This document shows, piece after piece, positions 1-12,075 of a DNA stretch of 64,000 nt. Within the stretch, counting starts at the first letter, position 1. Each line of letters begins with the position of its first letter. The DNA is taken from positions 1 to 64,000 of the forward strand of contig JASANE010029352.1 in the NCBI GenBank assembly GCA_030248225.1, read 5' to 3'. Position numbers and translations under genes: made by a program. Source of the DNA: Trileptium ribeirensis. Taxonomy: Eukaryota; Nematoda; Enoplea; Enoplida; Thoracostomopsidae. The notes under the pieces were generated by a model. It worked only from the letters and a program-made list of their open reading frames with translations. It made no database searches and was not told the DNA's origin.

Positions 1-1195
1 TTTTACTGCCTGCTTGGTTCAGTTAGTATTGCTGGGATGGCATGTTGTAGACATATGCGGAACGCGCTTAACTAGATGCTCCGTTGGACTAGCAGGAGGT
101 CTCTCAATAAGTTGGTGAACGATATTATGGTTGCTACTCGTAGATATCAAGGGCTGAATATAGAGACATAACCTTGAACGGTACTATTTGAGGCCTTTGC
201 GAAAGCGTAAATATTTTCGTGTTGTATCTAGACTCAGAAATGGTCTGGAAATTATCATATTGAACAGGCATCTCGGAAGGCGATGAAGTTCTCTTTGCTA
301 TAAAGTTTGCAGTTGGTGTTAATTGGGGGCTACGGAACAAAGTCAATCCTACCTCTATTGCGGCAGTGCTTCCATCTCTAACTTATGGCTGTGATATGTG
401 GTGGCGCGACAATTGAAGACTTATTTCAGAAATTTTTAGAAGTTCATGGTGTTCGGCCTGTGGCATGGTACAGGTTCACTTCGTTCTGCTCCTGTCTGGA
501 TGGCCTAGGAAGCCATTATGGGAGATACAACCTATTGATCTCGTTCCATCAGTTGGCAGTTGAAAGCTAGTACCACTCGAACCACTACTGGGGCTATGGC
601 TTGCTCAGTGCGAGGATCATGATATTAGTTGCTAAAGATTAACGCGGCATATCTAGGTACAGTAGTAATTCCAACGGACAAGACTTAGTCCCAGTTGAAT
701 CAAATGGTGTGTTGCACGTGGGAAACCCGGTAACAGTGGCGATTTTGTGTGCTATACTAACGGTTCACTTAAGATCGTCACAGATGGTAAAGTTAGTCAA
801 GGCAGGAGCCGCTATTGATAATACACATGGGATTATACTTCGCACTAGGTTGCAAATGCAACAGTTTCCGCGAGAAATTGTTGCAATTATTAGATGTGTT
901 CGAAGTATACATAGAACATTATCAGAAGGATATTTGGAATTTGCAGTGACAGCCAGGCTGCACTTAAGGCTCTCAAAGTAGGATCATCTTTTTGTGGGCC
1001 CACTTTACTTGAATGCCATAAGAAATTGAGACTATGTGCTGAATATTGCTCTGTTTGTCGTGGGTATAGGAATACTCAGGCGTAGGGGTAACGAAGTGCC
1101 AGAACAGTCTTCCGAAGAATGGAGTTTTATTGAAGGCTTTTTTGGGCGGAACCTTGTGTTCCATTTTCCTCTTCCATGGTGAAGACGGCGCTGGT
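1..1195 (+). pseudogene. LINE (I/Jockey-type) relic: RT C-terminus and RNase H
   Basis: Decayed 3' half of a non-LTR retrotransposon pol gene. Around 240-345 the translation resembles the end of the RT domain (WSGNYHIEQASRKAMKFSLL). At 382-415 LTYGCDMWWRD matches the LTYGxxVWW motif typical of I/Jockey/R1-like RTs, and TTRTTTGAMACSV near 575-615 matches the following TGAMRT-like region. At about 738-770 CYTNGS resembles the first RNase H strand (YTDGS), with the catalytic Asp read as Asn, and at 930-985 FGICSDSQAALKALK is the second RNase H motif. The frame changes several times and stops are frequent, so it is not functional. The upstream RT palm lies outside the window. Clade assignment is inferred from motifs only. 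Confidence 0.72.
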
Positions 1196-2420
1196 GTGTT
1201 CTCTGTATTGGACAACATGCCAGACGAATGGAGAAGGGGATTACATTGAAAGCAGATAATGTTTTCTTCCTGAAGTCAATTCTTGGAGATCTCGCTTCTT
1301 CTGGAAGCTTCGCGAAGATGAGTACAATTGCTACTCATGCTTTAAATGGGCATGATCTTTAAATGCCCATTGTTTAGGTTTATGAAACTAGAGAAAAATG
1401 GTCTCTAGAAATATTGTAGCAGAGGCTGAAACGTTTGAACACTTTGGTTTCAAGTGTAAAAATCAAGTATCACTAGGCAAAGGTTCCTTAGATGCGCAAC
1501 TAGTTACGAAAGGTAACACTATGATCATAATAGCATTTGCGTTGCGGACTTAATCTGGTATAGAGTTAGAACATGGTGGTGCAAAGGGTTCTACTGTCAA
1601 ACCTGTGCAGGAACTATTGGTGCAGTTCTTAAAGTCTGATGTTAATCTGGGGCTACTGGCGTGTTGGGTGGCCTGGGGAAAAGCTGTTCCCATTTTCATA
1701 CTGCCGAAACTTCCTTCCTGGATCAAAGTTCACTAACAAAGTTTTTCTTCTTACAGATTCAAGTACCACAGTTGACAAAGACGTTCTGATGAATACATCT
1801 AATTGAAATAGCAATAAATCACATTTGAAATATGGTTTAAATTCTTTTTGATCCATATCCGGAAACGAGGTTCGGGGATGGGCTCCCCGCCACCCCCGAA
1901 GCCCTGTACCCCTGTCCCACGCGGCATCAACAACCGGTTTTCATCACAGCGCAAAAACCTTTTGCAAAAATTGGGCCGATTAGCCGGAGAAACTGCATAA
2001 GGGACGCCGTCAGGCTTGGCACCGTCCCTTTGACGACACCGCCGCCCATTTTGGCTATCCTGAGCCTTGCGGTTTCCGCATGTATGTTTCCTTTTCAGAA
2101 TTTAAGCATTACACTGGGCACCTATAGGCCTCTCTCTGGAGTATTTCGGTTTATTCTGAAAATTCCTGTAAAATGAAGACACAACTTTGCATACGTACGT
2201 ATTTCAGTACGATGCTGTGCAGCAATAATGTCTCTGCCGTCTTGCTTGGTTCAGTTCGGTGTGCTCGATTATATGAGTGATTCATTTTCTACGGTCTTCG
2301 CATTAGCACTCATCGCCGGCGGAGAATCACGAATACGTGCCCTGTAGTAGGAATCGTTATCAGCATCCTGGGCTAATCGTACAGAACCTCTCACTTCTTT
2401 CCGTTCCGCTGTTTTAACGT
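1196..2420. other. No recognisable gene; GC-richer patch
   Basis: No coding unit is recognised here. A patch at about 1860-2060 is clearly richer in G and C than its surroundings and may be a fragment of another repeat. A short string near 1-30 (TGCTTGGTTCAGTT) recurs at about 2240, hinting at a shared repeat end, but the match is too short to assign. Confidence 0.4.
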
Positions 2421-2421
2421 T

Positions 2422-3060
2422 TCAAGTAACCTTGTACATGTTTGATTCTACACTTCCACCTTCATTATGGATAACAATGAGTTCTACCAGCAAATCCAGT
2501 AGCGACCATGCATCAAGAAGAACAAGACTGACCCGTTGACACACATTCAATACAAAAAGTGCGCTTTCAACATCGTGCAATCTGCGGTCTAACTCGGTGA
2601 TTGCCTTAATCATAGCCATTAACGTTTGATTCCACCGTTTCACAAGACCGTTGCAATTATGTGATACAGTGTAGCAAACACCGTTCGACTAGTTTAGCTG
2701 CTTCAGACGTCAACAATTCCGACGTGAAAGCTGGTGCCTGATCAGACAATATTATACGTGGGACACCGTGTCTGGGTAACTATTCTATTTATTAACAAAT
2801 CAACAATGGTCTTAGCCGTTTGGCCAGGCGTGGCAAAGGCTTCTGGCCACTTCGTGAAATAGTCTATAAAATGTATTTGTTTCCAGAACGAGCGACGGGT
2901 AACTGCCTATTACATCTACGCCTACCAGGTGAAATGGGGCCGTCGCACGAATTGGTTGTAACGGTCACGACGATTGGGGACCAGGTTGAATAAGAGCACA
3001 AGGGACACGTGCTAGTTTAATATAGAAAGGTCCTTCAAGGTCTTTCTACATAGCTGACCC
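2422..3060 (-). pseudogene. Ty3/gypsy integrase relic
   Basis: Minus-strand remnant of a retroviral-type integrase that inserted retrotransposon cDNA. Reading leftwards, about 2800-2890 encodes IDYFTKWPEAFATPGQTAK, the core strand after the first catalytic Asp. About 2700-2765 encodes IILSDQAPAFTSELL with the second Asp. About 2600-2650 encodes KRWNQTLMAMIKAITE, where gypsy integrases have ERFNxTL, so the catalytic Glu appears to be replaced by Lys. Frames change between these blocks. It is the downstream end of the pol gene whose RNase H, RT and protease lie at 3.9-5.7 kb on the same strand. Confidence 0.8.
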
Positions 3061-3880
3061 AATAGCACTTCCGTTTAAGTTTAACGCTGGGTTATAACCC
3101 ACATGTTCCTCATCTAGCCGTGTTCACTTTGTTCCATTACAACTACTCGGAATTTCTTAATTAATTCCAGAAAATTTGTGACACGCTTCTCACGACAGGT
3201 CTTTGTTCCGACTTCATCGTCCGAGTACCATCTCGTATTATGAGACAATTCTTCTTCTTCAGTAGGGTCTGACACTGCAGTATCTTCACTAGGGTCCATT
3301 ACTAACATTAAGAAAACGAACCATTCCTTGTGTCTGAAACAATTGCAACGATTGGACTAGTAGTATTTCATCCGCTTCCATCGCAGATTCAATAGCAAAA
3401 TAGTAGTTGAAGTCACTTGCAATATGCGCTTCTACCTGTAGGCCACTTGGACCAGTTATCAATCCATTTATTTGGTGCGTTTTCTGTCCAATTTGGTGCA
3501 TTACGACTTTGCATAACTACACCTACAATCTGCAAGAGATTCACTTCTCTACTACGTTTTTCCAAGGCTTCATGGGATATTCTTCTAAGTTTTCATCTCT
3601 TTCAGAGTTATGAACTGATTCGTTATTCGATTTGAAGACTAAGATCAGCAGGCATCAACATCACTATCAGCATTAGATGCTTCCTACCCAGCTTGTGTGC
3701 TACTTGGTCTATGAGTTCCTGGATTGTCGTTACAAAACACAATAAATCATTGTCAAGCAAAATCAATGAACAGCATTAGTAAGAATCTGTCATAAGGATC
3801 ATGATCTGTAAGCAAGAATATCGTAAATACCCAACAAATATGGCAAAAATGCACCATCGTTGGTATCCGGCCCAGCATTC
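3061..3880 (-). pseudogene. Gypsy pol linker between RNase H and integrase (degenerate)
   Basis: This stretch lies between the RNase H and integrase blocks of the minus-strand gypsy relic. It should hold the end of RNase H and the zinc-binding integrase N-terminus. Short open stretches exist (3289-3501, 3114-3308), but no clear HHCC motif could be read. It is assigned by position in the pol order, not by domain evidence. Confidence 0.45.
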
Positions 3881-3899
3881 TTTTTATATTATTCCCACT

Positions 3900-4110
3900 A
3901 TATCTCGTTAGCAACATGAACTTTTCCACCTAAGTAATAAATCACTCACTATTTTCAATCATCGACGCCTTGCGTCAAATATAGAACCAACACCTTCGTT
4001 ACTCGCGTCAGTGTACAGCCGAAATGGTTTCAGTGGATTCCAATCACTACGATAGGCGCTGCAGTTAATGCCACCTTCAACTTATCAAAGGCAATTTGGC
4101 ACTGTTCGGT
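3900..4110 (-). pseudogene. Gypsy RNase H relic
   Basis: Minus-strand translation of about 3963-4032 gives PLKPFRLYTDASNEGVGSIF, the start of the gypsy-type RNase H domain with its catalytic Asp in the TDAS motif. It sits just downstream of RT, as expected in Ty3/gypsy pol. Only this first part is recognisable; the rest is broken by frameshifts. Confidence 0.78.
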
Positions 4111-4239
4111 CCAAGTCACGTTTTGACTCTACTGAATTGAACATCTAACACGTTTGTCAATTTGTTAAGAATATAACGAGACAGCAATAAGGTTATGTAC
4201 CTTCGATAAATTGACAACTAATAACCAGTAGAACCTAAA

Positions 4240-5090
4240 CTAAGAACGTACTTAGTAACGTTTTGAGGTCTTTCGCACTCTAATATTTTTTGGACTTTTG
4301 TTGTTCGAATCAAGGTTATACCATTTTCCGACACCACATGGCCTAGATGATTGCTTCCAGTAGTACGAAATCACATTTCTGCCTTAATTGACAAACCTGC
4401 ACCACGAAGCAGATTTGACGCACATTAGTACTACCACAGATGTTACTACGAATGTAAATTCAAAGAGACAATAACATCGTCTATATAGCACCAGCAATTC
4501 TAATAGATAGCCTGACAAAATAATTTACATAATCCTTTGGAACATAGCTAAGGTGCATTGATCAAACCAAAAGGCATCTTTTAAACTGAATAAGCCTTCG
4601 TGACAAATGAAGGCGGTCTTTTGAATATCTTCAAGGACTCCATTTCGCCTGCCATAACCAGATTTCAAATCCAATGTTGTGAAAATACTTGGCATCTTCA
4701 AGAGGCGTTAACATATTGTCAATAGTGGAATAAAAAGCTATCCCTTCTTCATTTCGTTCATCAAACATCAAATTAATCGTTCCAGTCTTTTCCTAACGAG
4801 GCAGCAGAAAATACCAAAGAACTCATCGATGGCTGAATGGCATCGTCATACGTCCAGCATCGCCTGGACTTGTTGGAAATTTCCTAGCGATGAACACAAG
4901 GAGCACGTCGCATTCGTTGTTGAATGGGTTGCGTATCTCCTGTATCAAAGAACGTAGTAAGACATTGCGTTCTACTAAAAGGTGTATGAAGCTCCAAAAA
5001 CTTCGTTGTACGTCTGATAACCTCGCTCAAATACGAATTTCGGTTTTGGTGGCGACAGCTTCCCTTTAACGACACACCTTCTGGTAATTC
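4240..5090 (-). pseudogene. Gypsy reverse transcriptase relic
   Basis: Minus-strand reverse transcriptase remnant. The catalytic palm motif YIDDVIV is read from the complement of 4467-4487, with both active-site Asp residues kept. Flanking blocks toward 5090 are open only in short stretches. The order protease (5.7 kb), RT, RNase H, integrase (2.4 kb) identifies a Ty3/gypsy element rather than copia, in which integrase precedes RT. Confidence 0.8.
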
Positions 5091-5098
5091 AGCTTCTT

Positions 5099-5703
5099 CT
5101 ATTGCGTTATTTCTGCTGCCAATTCTCTATATAGGCGCTTAGCTTCTTTTTGCCGAATCTGAGTTTTGTTGGTTACTACTTTAGAGTAGTCGACATCCGT
5201 TGTCGGTGGTTTTTCTGTCAAGGTGACCACTATCATATCTGCAATTTCTGTGATACGGGACATGGTATCGTCTACTTTTAGCTTATGTGCTCGATGTTCC
5301 AAATTTGTAACTGGTACCCAAACTATACCTTCTTGTACTTCAACAACAGCACTTGGACAAAGTATGGGTAGTTCGAATCGCGTCTTCACATCCGGTTCTA
5401 CCATTACGCTTTGTCGATTGAAATTGGCTATATTCAATATCATCTAAGTTCCGTATTTATGTTTAGTTAGAATATGCATATCACCAAATACTCTCCGCAC
5501 ATCGAAAGCACCCACTTGAAACGCCTTCTAAGTTCTTTCAGATACTGATCAAGGTTTTCTGTATCCGTCACCTCCAAAGTCATTGGTTTACATTGAATTA
5601 ACGACCAAGAACGTACTGGATATCGCCAACAAAGATTCGCGTCTCGTAAGTCAATCTGGTTGAATTTTGGTAACATGTCGTAACCAATGACAATCGTGAC
5701 CAT
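5099..5703 (-). pseudogene. Gypsy protease / pre-RT region relic
   Basis: Two adjacent minus-strand reading frames. 5467-5703 begins MVTIVIGYDMLPKFNQIDL, resembling the VIGxDxL stretch near the end of retropepsin-like proteases followed by the pre-RT linker. 5099-5443 continues the linker (for example ELPILCPSAVVEVQEGIVWV), of the kind found between protease and RT in gypsy elements. The catalytic DS/TG motif itself was not found. Just outside, at about 5711-5745, lie two near-copies of TTCGCGAACA, the palindrome described for the 19/24/48/55 kb elements. Confidence 0.6.
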
Positions 5704-5839
5704 GTCATGTGACTCGCGAACACAGTAAATGTTCGCGAATATGTACTATGTTAATCTGGCGAAAAGAAGCGGTACCCCGCACCATACCCACACTACGCAT
5801 TATAACAACGAAATAATATTGTATAAATTTAATATATAT

Positions 5840-6245
5840 TATAGATTTAAGGGGAATTCAGGGAAAAATGTGAAATGAAAAATTTTGAGGAATTGTGGTG
5901 GAGGAAGGTGGTGGAGTTTAAGAAAAGTAGGGGGAGATGGGAGTTAAAATTTTAATATGATGAAGGGGCAGGTAGGCGAATTGGAATTGGGAATTTGAGG
6001 GATGGGGGTTAAGTTTAGAATGAATGGGAGATGTTTGAAAGATATGAAAAATGGGGGAAAATGGAGATTTTTAAGAAAAGGAAAATTTATAGTGAGAGGG
6101 GAAAGGGGTAGTTAGAATATGTGAAGATATATAGTAGGGGGAAAAGGATATTAAAATTTAGGGGTATATATTGATTTAGTTTTCGGGAAGTGAGGGTAGT
6201 TTGAATTTTGATTGAAAAAATGAGAAATTGAGTAAATATGGAATT
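5840..6245 (+). other. Cytosine-depleted low-complexity tract
   Basis: About 400 bp made almost only of A, G and T on the plus strand. I see about half a dozen C residues, while G runs such as GGGGG and GGGAAAA are common. It is not a simple microsatellite, because no fixed unit repeats. No coding potential. Its borders are sharp, with ordinary base composition before 5840 and after 6250. Confidence 0.85.
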
Positions 6246-6284
6246 GGGTTTAATTATTATGGCTGAAAAAATTTATCACGAACT

Positions 6285-6625
6285 TATACAAATTGAGCAA
6301 ACTTGCAATAAGTTTTAATGGACCTAAATCAAATTTTGGGTGGCCAAATACGAAAAAAAAATTTGAGCTTCCGGAAAAGTCATTAGCCCCATGTAGGGGT
6401 ATATGCAGATCCGTAGGTAGTCAAAAATGGTGCTCGCAAAGTCACTATAGCGCCCAATTTGACGTACCTAAATGTTTACTCTTTAACGGACCTAAATCGC
6501 TAGCTACGAAAAAAATGAATTTTTGAGCCCCGGAAAAGTCATTTAAAGCCCAATTTTAGGGATACAAGAAGGCCTGTAGGTAGTCAAAGTGGTAGTAATA
6601 AAGTCGTACAGTGCCAATTTGATCA
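6285..6625 (+). repeat. Two diverged tandem copies of a ~180-bp unit
   Basis: The unit starting near 6305 (AATGGACCTAAATC, then TACGAAAAAAAAATTTGAGC, CCGGAAAAGTCATT, GTAGGTAGTCAAA) is repeated from about 6488 (AACGGACCTAAATC, TACGAAAAAAATGAATTTTTG, CCCCGGAAAAGTCATTT, GTAGGTAGTCAAA). Divergence is moderate. No protein is implied. Confidence 0.75.
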
Positions 6626-7267
6626 TGTTTACTCCTAGGCTAGCCTTATGATACTATTTGCCAGAAGTTTTAGTATATACTTTAAAGCTCATGCTCAGAT
6701 CCCGTTTGAAACTTAAGCAGTGCCATCAGAAACCCAAAACAAACTCGTATATGATACACTAAGTAAATTTAGGTCAACGTTCATTAATTCATCACTGTTG
6801 ATAGCGCAAGATAAGACGACCGAATTGTAATTCAACAGAACTCGAATGACAATGAAACAAAACAAAAACAATTTTAGTAAACAAAGCTAATATGCAAATT
6901 AGCTCTGATTGACAGTTTGTAAATAAATTTTAAAGTATAATAATTCACTATGTTATTAGATAATAATAAAATATCGCTATGACAACATGGCCCACAATAA
7001 ATTATATTTCGAAATGTTGGGCACATCAGTATTAGCTATGTCATTAAACGATGCCACCGTTCGGGCTCCTGTATTCAAGGTAAACATTAATTTACTAGAT
7101 GGGAGGCACTTAAGAAGACCGGTGTGTTACCACCGTCACATAACTTTTATATTTCTGTTATATCCGTCTATTGAAATTGAGATTAGGAAGATCCATTGTT
7201 TTAATATGCCTTAAATGAATGATTCCTTTGCGTACTTAATACTGTACGTATGCCAAAATACGACACA
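6626..7267. other. No recognisable feature
   Basis: AT-rich DNA without a recognisable gene. The only longer open stretch (6987-7214, plus) has no family resemblance. Confidence 0.4.
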
Positions 7268-8746
7268 TGTTACCCACGTGGTCCTAGGGCAGTTTAGTCC
7301 CACCGCAGATTACACATGAACTACGACAAGTTTTTATACAGCAATGCGAATACCGATGATAATTTATTTTATGAGCGTATTCCTAAGGCCTTAATTTCTA
7401 ACACCTCTTATTCAGACTGTTTATTTCACACACCACAACAAATTACAAATACAAACACTACATACATCAAACACATAACCTTTTAGTCACCGTACTCACC
7501 CTAATTGCGCAGCTTCTGAGGCTGATTGAGGTCCTGAACTAACCCAATTAAATACCCGAGCTATAAGTTTTTTACTCCCAATTTTCTCCCTATTGATTTG
7601 TCTAAGCGATCGAAATTACAAAATAAGTTTTCCAAGTTTTACTCTGATTCTACTATCGTAAAATGCTCTCTTAAACTTACGTGAATTTTAGTCGTTAGTG
7701 AATAAGTTTTTATGATTTTCTCCGAATTCTTAAGTATAAACAATTTTCAGAATTTTATTCGAAAATCCAGCAGATACACATACAGATATCCGCTAATGTA
7801 GGCCCAATGCTTAAGACGGCCAACCCTTACACTCAAACTCGATATATTTAAATTCTATACCGTCGGTACAAATGAAAGTCTTGCAAATTCGCTTCTCCTG
7901 TAAAACTCTCTCGAAATTAGCTAAGTCTTAAAATTTCTCCTGTACCCTGTACAAAAATTCTAGCACAATCTAAAATACATTAAATACACATACAGACACA
8001 TACACATGTACACAAGGTTCTGCCAACATAAATGTTCCAATGCATAATAAATTCATAAATATATTTATACATAATCACGCACCTCGTATAGATAGATACA
8101 CGTACAATACACATACATTTGCAACACATTTACAATAATCAACCATAGTGCCTAGTAAACAGTATATGCTTGGGACAAATGGTGAACAACAAACAATAAA
8201 CAATGGGAACAAATTTAGCTCATGTGAAGTGAAGTTTAGCGCTTCGGTTCATTGTGTTCAGGGTTCACGACTTTACGTCTCCCTGATTCACATGAGGGAA
8301 TTTATTTTCCAAGGCAATACCTCGTTACATTGCTCCCTCCGTCAGACAAAAATTTGTCTCCAAATTTTCCTAACTTTGTTATTCACATTGCACACAACAA
8401 TCATTCAAATGAAACCATTCACTCAATTGACAACAAATAAATCAAAGCAATCATTTATTATCCGGTAATTATTTATATCAGTCAGAGTCTACTTTTAACG
8501 GAATAGTTTTTACATTGTCATTGTCCATAGTCTGCCATGTTGAAACCAATCAACCACCGCACTGTTAGCTAATCCCGCCATGCTGCACCATAATAATCTG
8601 CAATCACACCAATCGTTTCTTATAAAAGTTTTACCTTCCGAATAAATATACCGTACCCACAATATACGCACGTAGTAATTGACCAAACCACCACGAATAT
8701 GAGATTATCGGAATATTATGTGGTGTAGATACGGGCCTATTAACTG
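7268..8746 (-). repeat. Left arm of a long inverted repeat; LTR-like, minus orientation
   Basis: This 1.48 kb segment is the reverse complement, with moderate divergence, of 12076-13415. Read on the minus strand it has LTR-like architecture: a TTTAA-type promoter stretch, a CTCAG-rich initiator-like region near 7520, an AATAAA-type signal near 7425, and an end ...GGTAACA. The outer similarity stops exactly after CA, as in an LTR 3' end; the inner end near AATAGGCCCGTATCTAC lacks the expected TG. No polyprotein accompanies it. It could be a solo LTR of one family present twice in opposite orientation, or the long terminal repeat of an unknown element. Confidence 0.7.
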
Positions 8747-9070
8747 ACGTATCTACCAATTGTCAAGCTCCTAAATACTGATTTCGCAACGAAATTTTGA
8801 AAGAAAATCGGGACGACGACATTACATTACAGTGGATAAGAGATTGCTAGCAATTTGTAAAACAATTTAACCTTGCAATTCAATAGTTTTTTCAAACCAA
8901 AGGATATGCTACGCAACTACATCCAGTGACAACATATGATTTCTGTATGTCTCCGTATACCATACCAAATATATTTGTCATATATTTCTTATGGGGCGTT
9001 CAAGCTATGCGTCTTTCACAAGGAAGGGCGTGCACGAACTGCACACCGCAGACACGTCGCGCAACGATTT

Positions 9071-9174
9071 CACGCAAAATAAAGACAACTTCTTTCCATT
9101 GCACGCAAAATGAAGACAACGGTTTTCCATTGCACGCAAAATGAAGAAAACGGTTTTCCATTGCCCGCAAAATC
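9071..9174 (+). repeat. 31-bp tandem repeat, about 3.3 copies
   Basis: CACGCAAAATGAAGACAACG followed by GTTTTCCATTG recurs at 9071, 9102, 9133 and (partially, CCCGCAAAAT) 9164, an exact 31-bp period with few substitutions. Confidence 0.9.
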
Positions 9175-9238
9175 CTAATACGCACTTCTGTTATCACATG
9201 TCGAGTTAAATATTGCTGATAATTACTATGCGGCTAGA

Positions 9239-9400
9239 GCAATGGTAGCTTCTATATTTGTAGCTTGCGTGCAATGGCTGATACCATATCTACAACAATG
9301 TGCAATCGCGTCAACTTTATCTGCATCTTTGTGCATTAGCAATGGTAGCTTCTATATTTATAGATTGCGTGCAATGGTTGATGCCATATGTACAAAAACG
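9239..9400 (+). repeat. Direct duplication, 100-bp period
   Basis: GCAATGGTAGCTTCTATATT at 9239 recurs at 9339, each followed by a similar GCGTGCAATGG and CCATAT string; about 62 bp are shared per copy with a few substitutions. Confidence 0.88.
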
Positions 9401-9613
9401 TCCACTGTAGGATTGGTGACTGCCAAGCACAAACATACCAATGTCATAACCAAGTACGCACTATGTAACTATTGTTGCAGCTAAAGAATAATCTCGTTGT
9501 ATTGTCGCAGCTTTGTACAATTGCTGTAAATATTGAAAACTAATAAGCGATGATTGTACATATGAAAAACCCAATTGGTTACAAATTAATTCACATGACC
9601 TGTATTAAGATGC

Positions 9614-9814
9614 GGCCAATGTAACCTTTAGGGGCGGAAATGAAATGCATGCTATGCCGTTCTCGACATACTAAGCCTAAGCCTTAGTATTAGCCTAAGC
9701 TAAGGTTTCTATTTGAGCCATGTACTAAGCTTACTACCGCCTCCCGAACCACCCGCTCTGAGCTGTTCTTTTTAGTAACGTTATAACGTCCGACCCCTAA
9801 AGGTGACATGGGCC
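9614..9814 (+). mobile_element. hAT-type MITE, copy 1
   Basis: A 201-bp non-coding element with terminal inverted repeats: the left end GGCCAATGTAACCTTTAGGG pairs with the complement of the right end (CCCTAAAGGTGACATGGGCC). The flanks AAGATGC (9607-9613) and AGGATGC (9815-9821) look like a decayed 7-8 bp target duplication, fitting hAT. The middle contains repeated AAGCCTAAGCC/TTAGCCTAAGC strings. A second copy in opposite orientation lies at 34767-34981. Confidence 0.85.
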
Positions 9815-12075
9815 AGGATGCTAAACCATGCATATAGCTGTACCGAACATTTTGTCTTTTTTTTCAATAATTTAATAAAGCCCAGCCAGTATCAACGGTA
9901 ATTTGGTGACCTAGATTTAGTATAAAACTAAGAAATTCGAAATAATAGAACGTGTGCATTATCGCCCCTATAAGTCACATTGTTCGGAACATGGACTGAT
10001 TTCCGGTAGCATGATGGGATGTTGCCGTAAACCTCATAGAACATACCATGTTCAGATTTTTTTGCTGTTCGTTGTCAAAGTAGATATGTTTACTGATATT
10101 TGTTTTTAGGATTAGTTATCTCACCTGTTAAAACTATAGCTTCGACTCGTATCTTCACCGGCTGCGGAATTTGGTTGATGTGTATGGCAGTAAAATCAGT
10201 GTTGTTTCATACAGATGAATAAAACCATGTCGTTTCTGTTGCTGCGATGTACATATTACTTCTATTGTTAGCGAACAATTATTTAGTCCGTAACATAGTA
10301 CCAAATTTCCGAACCGTATTTTGTAAGTTCACTGATGCTAAGCTAAAGGGAAGAAACGGTGTAGTAGAAATTTTTGTTTTCTATTGTTATGGTTAGGGAG
10401 TTAATATAGTAAAAAATAATTGAACAAATCGATCAGATCGAACGTATAATGTGTAGTAACCTTACATGAGCGAAGTTCGAAGTCCTAGGGATATAGCGGG
10501 TGCGACGGGTAGAGGTCGTCGCCAGGGGATTACCGGGTTGCTGTGATGTTTTTGGAGCTCAAATTTTTGTGCACTCATTCTACCAGTTTTCTCCTTGGTT
10601 CTGTCAATTTTATCTCAATTTATACAAATTTCGCCGAATTTTTGCTAATTTTTACCCGTTTTTAGAACATTTTTCCGAGGAAGGGGTAAGAATGCCGAGC
10701 ATGAGCAGGCTACCTCCCAGGCGGGATCGGCGAGGCCACGAGCCTCAGTGGGATAATCCCCCTGTCTCCCACTTTGGCCATGTATTCCAATATTACACCA
10801 AAAAGAAACTGTTCAGGAAATCTTACAGTAAAACGGTTGCGCGTTGCCTGGCTATTTAATAGGTACCACACTAATGTAAAATAAAATATGTGCCAAAATT
10901 ATAGAACTTGAATAAGCTGTTTTCTTGAATAAGCTGAAATTTTTCGCAGCACTATCTGGTTTTTAATTACAGTAGTAAAAACCTATACAGCAGTACAATG
11001 TTGGAAAGCTTTTTGTCAAATGAAAAATAAACAACTCTGTATCGCCTCTGCTGCGGAAATAAAAATAAACAAAAAATACGGTTATTTCTGCTAGAATTTA
11101 TAAAGTGTATACAATTTTATCCGCAATATGTATCATATGTGTAGGCATACTAATATGATATTTACTAAATATAGCCGGACCATTATGTAATGTATTGCAT
11201 AGAATTACATTAATTGCTCTAAATAGGAGTTTTTTCAAAATGTATTGAAAGAACGATCGCGTGTAGCTGATGTTTTGATGAACTTTTTTTACATCAAATG
11301 TGCTCGCATGTCGCTAAAAATTGCTGGCGGATAACTTTTCGCTCAAAAATATTGCACGCAAATATTGTTGATACTTGTCGCTCGGTATTACAAAAACTAA
11401 TTCGTGCATGATTGCCTACGTACCGCAAAAATTATAAGGCGTTAAACTAGTGATGAAGTACATGTTGTTCTTTCTGTGTATTTACAACTTTTAGCATATA
11501 CACAAACATCTATGTAAATGTATTACACTTAGAGGGATCATCAAAAAAATAAATATTCGGCTGCGTCCACTGAGGATTTTGACTTAATCTTCTTTATCGC
11601 GTTAACATATGCTCGGGGGATCTTTACGATATGGTGAAAGAAAATGTTTATATTTAGTTCGTATGTAAATGTGTAACGCTATTAAATTTTTAAATCATGG
11701 CAATCAAAGATTTATCTGATATCGAATCAGCCGTCACGTTTGTTGTTCCGAAGTGTCAAGCTACATATCCTAAATGCGGTTTAATGAATCTAATCTAAGA
11801 AATTAGTATCTAGGGACTTGACAACTGATAGATAAGTATATACAGTATTAATGGTTGCTTGTATTGTAAGTCCGTATGTAAAGGCTTATATATCTATTCG
11901 TATGCTTTATGGGACCTATACCGATTGTGAACCCCAAATGCGAACATATATTGATGCTGTTGTATTGTGTACAAACGATTGTTGTCTGTGAATGGTGATT
12001 GTACCTTCCGTCGAACAGTCAAGTATTTGCAAATGCGACTGTGGGCAAAATGGATTACTTTCCTTACGGTCACGC

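Larger units (their letters stand above)
8747..12075. other. Spacer between the inverted arms, no gene recognised
   Basis: The 3.3 kb between the two arms carries no recognisable protein. It holds a 31-bp tandem repeat (9071-9174), a 100-bp-period duplication (9239-9400) and a hAT-type MITE (9614-9814). The remainder, including a GC-rich open stretch at 10500-10859, shows nothing I can assign. Confidence 0.5.

Noticed and set aside
1196..1860. Possible extra ORFs after the LINE RNase H
   Set aside because: Short frames only, no recognisable motif; could be LINE 3' untranslated sequence.
9071..9174. Regular 31-bp repeats resembling a CRISPR array
   Set aside because: Repeats are contiguous without spacers and the context is eukaryotic; a simple tandem repeat.
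10500..10859. 119-codon plus-strand open frame in a GC-rich patch
   Set aside because: No family resemblance, biased aromatic-rich text from T-rich DNA, no conserved motif; likely chance.
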